Assembly: GCF_042676025.1 (NCBI RefSeq)
Contig: NZ_JBHTJP010000035.1
Coordinates: 806,001-870,000 of the forward strand
Origin: Salinimicrobium gaetbulicola
Lineage (GTDB): Bacteria; Bacteroidota; Bacteroidia; Flavobacteriales; Flavobacteriaceae
Length of the DNA: 64,000 nt
Direction: 5' to 3'
Under the pieces are notes generated by a model, which ran no database searches, was not told where the DNA came from, and was given only the letters and a program-made list of their open reading frames with translations. The position numbers were made by a program, and so were the translations under genes. Positions 8,990 through 14,844 of the stretch are shown here, in pieces. Position 1 is the stretch's first letter, and every line of letters begins with the position of its first letter.

Positions 8990-9024
8990 CGCATTCAGAG
9001 AGAGACATTCTCTCAAAAAATGCG
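8990..9024 (+). other. Stem-loop in the tRNA precursor leader
   Basis: CGCATT (8990-8995) pairs with AATGCG (9019-9024), enclosing a GAGAG / CTCTC hairpin. It starts at the predicted transcription start and is probably part of the 5' leader removed from the tRNA precursor. Confidence 0.5.
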
Positions 9025-9045
9025 AAAGTTCAAAAATTTAATGTA

Positions 9046-9120
9046 GGGCAATTAGCTCAGTTGGTTCAGAGCACCTCGTTTACACCGAGGGGGTCGGGGG
9101 TTCGAATCCCTCATTGCCCA
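9046..9120 (+). tRNA. tRNA-Val (anticodon TAC), first copy
   Basis: A 75-nt cloverleaf: acceptor GGGCAAT / ATTGCCC, D-arm GCTC / GAGC, anticodon stem CCTCG / CGAGG with loop TTTACAC (anticodon TAC), T-arm with TTCGAAT and discriminator A. The CCA end is not encoded (CAA follows). An identical copy starts at 9183. It has its own terminator directly behind. Confidence 0.97.
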
Positions 9121-9121
9121 C

Positions 9122-9153
9122 AAAAAAAGGCTTCCTTTCTGGAGGCCTTTTTT
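9122..9153 (+). terminator. Terminator after the first tRNA-Val
   Basis: An A-run, then GGCTTCC / GGAGGCC with one G-T wobble, then a run of six T, starting 2 nt after the tRNA. Confidence 0.75.
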
Positions 9154-9182
9154 GATTAAATTTTTAGTACATAACCTTAGAA

Positions 9183-9257
9183 GGGCAATTAGCTCAGTTG
9201 GTTCAGAGCACCTCGTTTACACCGAGGGGGTCGGGGGTTCGAATCCCTCATTGCCCA
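9183..9257 (+). tRNA. tRNA-Val (anticodon TAC), second identical copy
   Basis: All 75 nt match the copy at 9046-9120, including anticodon TAC and the unencoded CCA. The surrounding bases and following terminator are also similar, so this is a tandem duplication of a unit of about 137 bp. Confidence 0.97.
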
Positions 9258-9265
9258 CAAAAATT

Positions 9266-9293
9266 AAGACTTCCCTTTCAGGAGGTCTTTTTT
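9266..9293 (+). terminator. Terminator after the second tRNA-Val
   Basis: AAGACTTCC pairs with GGAGGTCTT (one G-T wobble) and is followed by a T-run. Its downstream bases TTTTTTGATTAAATTT match those after the first terminator. Confidence 0.75.
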
Positions 9294-9322
9294 GATTAAA
9301 TTTGCGATATTTGATTTTTAGA

Positions 9323-9397
9323 GGGTGATTAGCTCAGCTGGTTCAGAGCACTACCTCGACAAGGTAGGGGTCACTGGTTCGAACCCAGTATCACCCA
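9323..9397 (+). tRNA. tRNA-Val (anticodon GAC)
   Basis: A 75-nt cloverleaf: acceptor GGGTGAT / ATCACCC, anticodon stem CTACC / GGTAG, loop TCGACAA giving anticodon GAC, T-arm ACTGG / CCAGT. Position 33 is C instead of the nearly universal T. A TAAATTTG at 9297-9304 could give it a separate promoter. CCA is not encoded. Confidence 0.93.
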
Positions 9398-9401
9398 CAA
9401 A
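9386..9401 (+). repeat. Direct repeat, copy 1 (3' end of tRNA-Val GAC): candidate attachment site
   Basis: The 16 bases CAGTATCACCCACAAA at the tRNA 3' end recur exactly at 9473-9488. Confidence 0.6.
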
Positions 9402-9427
9402 AAAGCCTCCAATTTGGAGGCTTTTTT
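9399..9427 (+). terminator. Terminator after tRNA-Val (GAC)
   Basis: A perfect stem of six A plus GCCTCC against GGAGGC plus six T, with loop AATTT. Confidence 0.85.
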
Positions 9428-9437
9428 ATTGTATTCT

Positions 9438-9471
9438 ATTAGTGGTCACTAATTCTCCCGATAACTATCGG
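9438..9471. repeat. Two adjacent short palindromes
   Basis: ATTAGTG-GT-CACTAAT (9438-9453) and CCGATA-AC-TATCGG (9458-9471) lie back to back between the two copies of the tRNA end. The second resembles the CCCGATAG/CTATCGGG-type palindromes scattered in flavobacterial genomes, from memory only. Confidence 0.5.
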
Positions 9472-9472
9472 A

Positions 9473-9488
9473 CAGTATCACCCACAAA
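9473..9488 (+). repeat. Direct repeat, copy 2 of the tRNA-Val 3' end: candidate attachment site
   Basis: An exact 16-bp copy of 9386-9401, without the rest of the tRNA. It is followed, as a real tRNA would be, by a terminator (9500-9534). Confidence 0.6.
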
Positions 9489-9499
9489 TTAATTTTATA

Positions 9500-9534
9500 A
9501 AGTCTTGTAAGTATTCATCTTATAGGGCTTTTTT
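9500..9534 (+). terminator. Terminator behind the displaced tRNA 3' end
   Basis: AAGTCTTGTAAG pairs with CTTATAGGGCTT over 12 positions (three G-U wobbles) with a 7-nt loop and then a T-run on the + strand. No intact + strand gene precedes it, which supports the idea that it once served a tRNA. Confidence 0.6.
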
Positions 9535-9538
9535 GGTT

Positions 9539-9685
9539 TTAGAGGTGTAATAAGGGGCGGGATAAGTTTATTGGTGATTCCTGAAAAATGTTGTCCAGAA
9601 TTTCTTCATAAGGGCAGGTGAGCCCAAAATACACTTCATTCTTATTTATAAATTCATACTGACAAAAAGAATAGAATACTGTCAT
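9539..9685 (-). CDS. Possible small protein, 48 residues, unknown
   Basis: A minus-strand reading frame from ATG (complement of 9683-9685) to TAA, beginning MTVFYSFCQYEF and containing GLTCPYEEILDNIFQE. Its composition looks coding, with acidic, aromatic and two Cys residues, but 48 codons can occur by chance and I recognise no family. The ATG directly follows one arm of an inverted repeat (CTGTCAG / CTGACAG at 9686-9716), which could be an operator. The frame converges on the terminator at 9500-9534 and lies in the accessory stretch next to the tRNA cluster. Confidence 0.3.
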   Translation of the reverse strand: MTVFYSFCQYEFINKNEVYFGLTCPYEEILDNIFQESPINLSRPLLHL

Positions 9686-10082
9686 CTGTCAGAAAAATCT
9701 TAACATATACTGACAGGATTTAAAGTTTCTATAACATACAGGTAGGAAAAACCAAAAAAAAGCCAAAATGGCAGTTTCACCAATTTGGCATACATGTAGC
9801 GTTACCAGCTATAGTTTTTTGACAAAAGAGTATTAGTCGTAATCTTTTACGGAGGCTTACAATCTTTTTAAAATAGCGGTATTTTGCTCTTAATGTATTT
9901 TTTCGTCGATAACAATGGGACGTTTATCTGGCGACAAATGTAAAAATAATTTGTATAAAAAAATGTTAAAATAAATAAAAACTTAAAGTTCAAGAGCTGT
10001 AGACAAAAACTGAATATCTAGAAATAAATGTAAGACATAAGGGCTTACGTAGAATAATAATAATTTTAAAAAATACAGAAAT
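9686..10082. other. Noncoding, AT-rich accessory stretch with inverted repeats
   Basis: I see no convincing gene here. Inverted repeats are CTGTCAG / CTGACAG (9686-9692, 9710-9716), GCCAAA / TTTGGC (9762-9767, 9784-9789), CGTAA / TTACG with a 4-nt loop (9838-9851), and GTCG / CGAC (9905-9908, 9932-9935) around GATAA / TTATC. ATACTGACA occurs twice near the first. No clear TAnnTTTG promoter precedes the gene at 10083. Confidence 0.5.
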
Positions 10083-11000
10083 ATGAACTTTTCAAGTTTT
10101 TATAATATCGGTAATCAACAGCCGAATTTAGAATTTGTTGATGTAAGGTTGAATCGAGATAACATGTTATTTCTTGATCCCAGATTAATTGAATTACATA
10201 ATGATCCCTTCTCGAAGAGGATGCAGGAAAGAATTGCAGTATTCTGGGGAGAATTTATTAAAGCAGTAAAGGCTAAAAATAGAAAAAAAACCTATGAGAT
10301 TTTAGGAGGTTTAAAAGAGCCGGCTGAAACTAGATTGGGTTATGCCAATGACAATAGTAGAGGGAATGCGGTGGCGAGGAAACTCAAGCCCAAGATGATA
10401 AAAGCCATAGAGCAGAATAAAGCTGTTATGAGTGGAGTTCTCAAACACTTTTGTGATATTGAGTTGTTTATTGAAGACGTGAGTTCTGACAGAATCTCTG
10501 ATATAACCACCAAGATTATTAAGGATGTATTGATCGAATTTACTCAAGAACAATGTAAGCTTTATAACATCCCTATGAAGTCGGTGTGGCAAGAGGATAT
10601 TTTTGATCATAACAAGGTTGAATGGGTGAAACGAAAAGTTTTATTGCCAATTTACTTTGGAAAACCTGTTATTCTTGTTCCTAAAAACATAGTGCGTCTT
10701 GAAGGTGTTGCCGGTCAGAACTTCAAATGTTTTTATAGGTTTGCAGTACGGAATTTTATTCAGTATGACCATTCAATGCTGGAAGATGTAAGTGGCACAG
10801 GTAGAGGTGGTAAAATTCTTCTTAGGGATGTTCAGTTGGAGCATCCAATATCCAAAGAATCCCTTTCCAATTGGGTTCTAAAATACGGAAAGCTTTTGGT
10901 CGACTATAAGTCAGATATTTTGACCGATCGATTAAGAGTTTTAAGTGACCGGGAAATTATGAACATAGTCTATTCCGAAGATTTGTTCCAAGCAGGTTAA
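10083..11000 (+). CDS. Uncharacterised protein, 305 residues, accessory
   Basis: I do not recognise a named family. The protein is soluble, with no signal peptide or membrane segment. It opens with an acidic/hydrophobic segment (FVDVRLNRDNMLFLDPRLI, residues 18-36), then ETRLGYANDNSRGNAV (82-97), a long regular block starting DRISDITTKIIKDVLIEF (136-153) and running through EQCKLYNIP (156-164), and a GTGRGGKILLRD stretch (238-249). The strongly patterned DRISD...TQEQC block looks like a conserved active or binding core. From memory, similar hypothetical proteins occur in mobile or defence-type neighbourhoods, but I cannot verify that. It stands alone behind the tRNA-Val cluster and a duplicated tRNA end, with its own terminator, which marks it as acquired. 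Confidence 0.75.
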   Translation: MNFSSFYNIGNQQPNLEFVDVRLNRDNMLFLDPRLIELHNDPFSKRMQERIAVFWGEFIKAVKAKNRKKTYEILGGLKEPAETRLGYANDNSRGNAVARKLKPKMIKAIEQNKAVMSGVLKHFCDIELFIEDVSSDRISDITTKIIKDVLIEFTQEQCKLYNIPMKSVWQEDIFDHNKVEWVKRKVLLPIYFGKPVILVPKNIVRLEGVAGQNFKCFYRFAVRNFIQYDHSMLEDVSGTGRGGKILLRDVQLEHPISKESLSNWVLKYGKLLVDYKSDILTDRLRVLSDREIMNIVYSEDLFQAG

Positions 11001-11018
11001 GCTAAGCAGTGATTCTAG

Positions 11019-11050
11019 AAAAGGCAGGCAAATCGATGTCTGCCTTTTTT
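11019..11050 (+). terminator. Terminator of the 305-residue accessory gene
   Basis: AAAAGGCAG pairs with CTGCCTTTT, extended by one further G-C style pair, then a T-run; it starts 19 bp after the stop codon. Confidence 0.8.
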
Positions 11051-11052
11051 AT

Positions 11053-11298
11053 TTAATTCCTGTAACTATTTTTATTATCCAATCTTTCATATAGTTTAAG
11101 AGTTTGCCTGTTAAGATCAATCATTTTCACATTCAGAAATGGTCTTTCAATATAATCTTTTCCTTCAAATTCCTTAAGAACTGCATTTAAACGTTTGAAT
11201 TGATCTGTAAACTCCGTAGTAGTATAAAAGTCTGTGTATAGCTCAGAAACGCGTTTAGAGCAGTTCCAGACCTGACATTTAAACTCTGGATTACATTT
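11053..11298 (-). pseudogene. Gene remnant: open frame of about 80 codons without a start
   Basis: On the minus strand an uninterrupted frame runs from a TGA at 11301-11299 to TAA at 11055-11053. It reads as protein-like sequence (CQVWNCSKRVSELYTDFY near the front, LNAVLKEFEGKDYIERPF in the middle, NRQTLKLYERLDNKNSYRN at the end) but has no ATG or GTG before the middle. A second frame is also open across part of it, so the assignment is uncertain. The likeliest reading is the 3' part of a gene whose 5' end was lost when murF's flank was rearranged. No family is recognised. Confidence 0.35.
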
Positions 11299-11307
11299 TC
11301 AAGTTCC

Positions 11308-11336
11308 CTGAAAAGGCCTTTTAAAAAGCTTTTCAG
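11308..11336 (-). terminator. Hairpin directly behind murF
   Basis: CTGAAAAG / CTTTTCAG make a perfect stem 2 nt after the murF stop. No T-run follows on the minus strand, so termination may be weak or Rho-assisted. Confidence 0.4.
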
Positions 11337-11337
11337 T

Positions 11338-12615
11338 TTACAAAAATTCCAGGGTGCGTTCCAGGGCCATGCCTCGTGAGCCTTTAATCAGGATGATCGC
11401 ATTGTCGAGTTGCCAGGGCTTGAAACCTGCGCTGAAATCCTCGAAGGTCCTGAACTTGGTTATGTCGTTTGAAGTTGAGGTCCTGTAAAAATTCTCTCCA
11501 ACAAGGAAGATCCGGTGAATATTAGACCTCTCCAGTTTATCGGCAATTGCCTGGTGTTCTTTTTCCGCTTCGGGTCCCATCTCGAACATATCCCCCAAAA
11601 TGGCCACTTTATTAGTGGTGTCCATGCTCTCCAGGTTCTCAATAGCCGCTGCCATGCTGGTTGGATTCGCGTTGTAGGCATCCATTATGATCTGGTAGTT
11701 TTCTTTCGAAATGATCTGGGATCGGTTATTTCCAGGAATGTAATTTTCCAGCCCTTCCCTGATCAGTTTTTGTTCTACCTCAAAAAAGGTGGCGATGGTA
11801 TAGGCGGCTGCCATGTTCTTGGCGTTATAACTTCCGGTAAGTTTACTTTGAACATGCAGACCATTCACTTTTATGCCGGCGAAGGAGCCATTTTGGGTAT
11901 AGGCAACTTCTACATCTGCTTCAGAAGATTCCCCGAAAGTAAACACTTTTGAATAGCTGGTTTCCTTTTGTTGAATGGGATCATCGATATTCAAAAAGAT
12001 TGTTTTTTCATTCTTTTTCAAATATTGATATAGTTCGCTTTTACCTTTTATCACCCCCTCGATGCCTCCAAAGCCTTCCAGGTGGGCTTTTCCGAAGTTT
12101 GTGATATAGCCATAATTGGGTTTGGCGATGCCGCACAGGAACTCTATTTCCTTTTGATGATTGGCTCCCATTTCTACTATTCCTATCTCTGTTTCCCTGT
12201 TCATTGAAAGCAGGGTTAGGGGAACCCCAATATGATTGTTTAGGTTTCCGAAGGTTGCTTTGGTTTTGTATTTTTTGGATAGTACTGAATTAATAAGTTC
12301 CTTACTCGTGGTTTTTCCATTACTTCCAGTTAGACCTATTATAGTTAGTCCTAATTTTTCACGATGATACGTGGCTAGGTCCTGTAGGGTACTTAGAACA
12401 TCATCAACTTTTAGAAACCTTTCATTAGGTGTTTCAGGATCTTCGTCAATAACAGCGTATTTAGCTCCTTTTTTCAGTGCTTCAACGGCAAAAGTATTTG
12501 CATTAAAATTCTCGCCTTTTAAGGCAAAAAACATACTGTTTTCTGTTATTTTTCGGGTGTCTGTGCTTACTCCTGAACACTCCAGGAAAAGCGGATAAAT
12601 TTCTTCTTTCTTCAT
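11338..12615 (-). CDS. murF: UDP-N-acetylmuramoyl-tripeptide--D-alanyl-D-alanine ligase
   Basis: A 425-residue cytoplasmic Mur ligase that adds D-Ala-D-Ala to the UDP-MurNAc-tripeptide, the last soluble step of peptidoglycan precursor synthesis. The ATP-binding loop GLTGSNGKTTSK is at residues 94-105, followed by GNLNNHIGVPLTLL and EMGANHQKEIEFL, which are typical of MurF. IMDAYNANPTSM and LGDMFEMGPEAEKEH mark the C-terminal domain, and the length is normal. It lies behind gldJ on the same strand, but the terminator at 12633-12657 separates them. MurF next to gldJ is a familiar arrangement in flavobacteria. Confidence 0.96.
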   Translation of the reverse strand: MKKEEIYPLFLECSGVSTDTRKITENSMFFALKGENFNANTFAVEALKKGAKYAVIDEDPETPNERFLKVDDVLSTLQDLATYHREKLGLTIIGLTGSNGKTTSKELINSVLSKKYKTKATFGNLNNHIGVPLTLLSMNRETEIGIVEMGANHQKEIEFLCGIAKPNYGYITNFGKAHLEGFGGIEGVIKGKSELYQYLKKNEKTIFLNIDDPIQQKETSYSKVFTFGESSEADVEVAYTQNGSFAGIKVNGLHVQSKLTGSYNAKNMAAAYTIATFFEVEQKLIREGLENYIPGNNRSQIISKENYQIIMDAYNANPTSMAAAIENLESMDTTNKVAILGDMFEMGPEAEKEHQAIADKLERSNIHRIFLVGENFYRTSTSNDITKFRTFEDFSAGFKPWQLDNAIILIKGSRGMALERTLEFL

Positions 12616-12632
12616 GCTTTAAAGCTATAAAA

Positions 12633-12657
12633 AAAGCCCTAACAGAATTAGGGCTTT
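12633..12657 (-). terminator. Terminator of gldJ
   Basis: AAAGCCCTAA / TTAGGGCTTT with loop CAGAA; on the minus strand a T-run follows. It sits between gldJ and murF. Confidence 0.8.
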
Positions 12658-12679
12658 GTGATATTATATAGCGCAGGGT

Positions 12680-14332
12680 CTAATTACCTGCTGACTTGTT
12701 TTTTTGAAGGGATTTTGAACCTACTCGAGACATTGCATTTCTAAACCCAATATAATCTGTTGCCATATCTTCTGGGAAATATCTTCTTTGAGCCGGATCA
12801 AGCCAGTAAGCTCGGTCTCTCCATGAACCTCCTTTATAAACTCTTACGTGGTCGTCAATAAGGGTTGTTCTTGGAGCCTTGTCATATTCCAGCTTGCTTT
12901 CTCCTTCCTCACTGATAGTCGCTGTGTGAATAGGAGAGTTATACATTCTCTTATTAGGATCTTCATTTTCCTCAAACTGATTGTAGTAACGAGAGGAACT
13001 TTTGTCTCCATCACGGAAGTTTCTGTTGTCACTTTTATTGAAGTTAGGTCTTAAATAAGTGTCTTCTTCGGTAAGTGGAACGGTCGCTATTTCTCCCGGA
13101 AGATTTCTTGCTACGATCTTTCCGTTGCTTAGAGTGTCATATTTGATTTCATCAACTCCAAGAACTTCTACTGTTCCGTCTTCTGAAATTGCGTTTCTGG
13201 TATAAACATTTCCTCTATAGTAGTTGAGGTCGTTAAATTCATCATCAACTATAGGGCGGTAAACATCGGCTACCCATTCTGCAACGTTTCCGGCCATATC
13301 GTACAGTCCGAAATCGTTTGGTGCATAAGATTTAACTTCAGCTGTAATATCAGCTCCATCATCACTCCATCCGGCGATACCACCGTAATCTCCGTCTCCT
13401 TGTTTGAAATTGGCCATTTGATCTCCTCGAGCTTTAGCATCAGAAGATCTGGTGTATTGGCTGTCCCACGGATATTTTTTTCTTCCGCGGTAAGCATTGT
13501 AGCTTCTTAACTCAACAAGGGCAAGTGCAGCATATTCCCATTCCGCTTCAGTTGGAAGTCGGTATTCAGGTAAAAGCACTCCGTGCTTGCGTTGTACATA
13601 AAGGTTAGTACTGTCTTTGGTGATGAAGCGGTCTGCTTTATTTCCTCCACGGATTAAACTATCCTTACCGCCATACACTTTGCTTGGCGCATTCAGGTAA
13701 GTTTCTGTGTTAAATGATTCACCCGGGGTGGCCGCGTAGCGGGCGCCCTCAAGAGTGAAGCCTTCTTTTTCAAGGCGGGCCTCATTTACTCTATCTGTTC
13801 TCCATTTACTGAATTCCACTGCCTGGATCCAGCTAACTCCAACTACGGGATAATTCGCGTAGGCAGGGTGGCGCAGGTAGTTTCGTACCATTGTTTCGTT
13901 GTAACCCAGGCGGTTTCTCCAAACAAGAGTATCAGGTAAAGCACCTGTATATATGTTTCGGTATCTTTCTTCGCTAGGAGGGTATACACGTTTTAGATAA
14001 TCAAGGTACTCAAGATACATAAGGTTGGTTACCTCGGTCTCGTCCATGTAAAAAGATTGAACGTGCTGCTGAGTTGGTGTGTTGTTCCAGTCGTGCATCA
14101 CGTCATCCTGTACGCGACCCATTGTGAAAGTACCACCTTCTACAAATACTAGTCCCGGACCGGTATCCTGCTCATCAAAATCTGAGTTGTAGTTAAAACC
14201 TCCTTCTTTGGAATCAATATCCCAGCCGGTGGCACGGGAGTTATTTTTGTAATTATCAGATTTATTACAACTGAATAATCCAATACTTACAGCGATGACG
14301 AAAAACGCTTTAACAGCAACGGTATTTCTCAT
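12680..14332 (-). CDS. gldJ: Gliding motility lipoprotein GldJ
   Basis: A 550-residue lipoprotein with signal peptide and lipobox ending at Cys22 (IGLFSCNKSD). The body is a formylglycine-generating-enzyme/sulfatase-modifying-factor fold: FVEGGTFTMG, MDETEVTNLMYLEYLDYL, VVGVSWIQAVEFSKW, YRLPTEAEWEYAA, YDMAGNVAEWVADVY and RVYKGGSWRDRAYW in order. In Flavobacterium johnsoniae GldJ is essential for gliding and stabilises GldK and the type IX secretion motor complex. It is expected at the periplasmic face of the outer membrane. A long structured leader precedes it (see 14388-14446). It is divergent from porV; porU, the usual neighbour, is absent. Confidence 0.95.
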   Translation of the reverse strand: MRNTVAVKAFFVIAVSIGLFSCNKSDNYKNNSRATGWDIDSKEGGFNYNSDFDEQDTGPGLVFVEGGTFTMGRVQDDVMHDWNNTPTQQHVQSFYMDETEVTNLMYLEYLDYLKRVYPPSEERYRNIYTGALPDTLVWRNRLGYNETMVRNYLRHPAYANYPVVGVSWIQAVEFSKWRTDRVNEARLEKEGFTLEGARYAATPGESFNTETYLNAPSKVYGGKDSLIRGGNKADRFITKDSTNLYVQRKHGVLLPEYRLPTEAEWEYAALALVELRSYNAYRGRKKYPWDSQYTRSSDAKARGDQMANFKQGDGDYGGIAGWSDDGADITAEVKSYAPNDFGLYDMAGNVAEWVADVYRPIVDDEFNDLNYYRGNVYTRNAISEDGTVEVLGVDEIKYDTLSNGKIVARNLPGEIATVPLTEEDTYLRPNFNKSDNRNFRDGDKSSSRYYNQFEENEDPNKRMYNSPIHTATISEEGESKLEYDKAPRTTLIDDHVRVYKGGSWRDRAYWLDPAQRRYFPEDMATDYIGFRNAMSRVGSKSLQKNKSAGN

Positions 14333-14387
14333 ATTCTCACTTTCTTTTGTAGCAATTCTGGCTTTGCAATATAATAATTAACGTAAA

Positions 14388-14446
14388 ACTTTCAAGTTTA
14401 TTTTAACAGCAACAGGTTGTTGTAGTTACCTATAAAACCTGAAAGT
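14388..14446 (-). other. Structured RNA leader element of gldJ
   Basis: ACTTTCAAGTTT (14388-14399) pairs with AAACCTGAAAGT (14435-14446) at 11 of 12 positions. Inside, CAACA (14410-14414) pairs with TGTTG (14418-14422), and AAC with GTT outside that. No T-run follows, so this is not a terminator. It would lie in the gldJ 5' UTR. Confidence 0.5.
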
Positions 14447-14521
14447 GTCACCGCTTAATTTCTTTAAATTCAATGATGGATCCTTCAAAAATGTTCCTGA
14501 AGTTCAACCATACATAAGAAA

Positions 14522-14529
14522 CAAAAGTA
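14522..14529 (-). promoter_or_regulatory. Possible -7 element of gldJ
   Basis: The minus strand reads TACTTTTG, matching TAnnTTTG. It would give a leader of about 180 nt containing the element at 14388-14446. No clear -33 box is seen. Confidence 0.4.
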
Positions 14530-14817
14530 ATTGTTTTTTCTAACTTACTCATATTTCTTTAAAAACGAAAGATAATAGGCTGGTCATTATATGTTTGTGA
14601 ATAAAAATTTTTAATTTAAAGTGAGGGAACGTGATTTTTATTTTCGAAATCTGTATGATAATCCTTTACAGATAATTGATTTTGAGGATTTTTGTCGTGT
14701 TTAATGGCCTTTTGAAAGAATTTACTGATTAAATTATAAGCTTATGCTAAATTTTGCGTTATCTAGAAGTAAAGCCAGAAATTGCAATAATTGATTAATT
14801 TGTAGATGGAATTCAGG

Positions 14818-14825
14818 TATATTTG
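14818..14825 (+). promoter_or_regulatory. -7 element of porV
   Basis: TATATTTG, an exact consensus match, 19 nt before the ATG at 14845. Confidence 0.65.
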
Positions 14826-14844
14826 TTAATTGTTAAATACTCCT

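Larger units (their letters stand above)
14333..14844. other. 512-bp divergent intergenic region between gldJ and porV, no gene
   Basis: No coding frame is seen on either strand. It holds a gldJ-side promoter element (14522-14529), a 59-nt structured element (14388-14446) and the porV promoter (14818-14825). In F. johnsoniae porU (about 1,100 or more codons) occupies this position; nothing of it remains. Confidence 0.7.

Noticed and set aside
9046..9300. Tandem repeats that might suggest a CRISPR or satellite array
   Set aside because: The repeats are two identical tRNA-Val genes with similar terminators.
10311..10610. Minus-strand open frame of 99 codons within the 305-residue accessory gene
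   Set aside because: It is a shadow of the coding frame, with low-complexity composition and no promoter or coding bias of its own.
9402..11337. A complete integrated phage or integrative element
   Set aside because: No integrase, excisionase, transposase or phage gene is present and the span is only about 2 kb.
14333..14844. Search for a porU remnant
   Set aside because: No frame in this stretch gives recognisable sortase or signal-peptide sequence, so I report absence, not a pseudogene.
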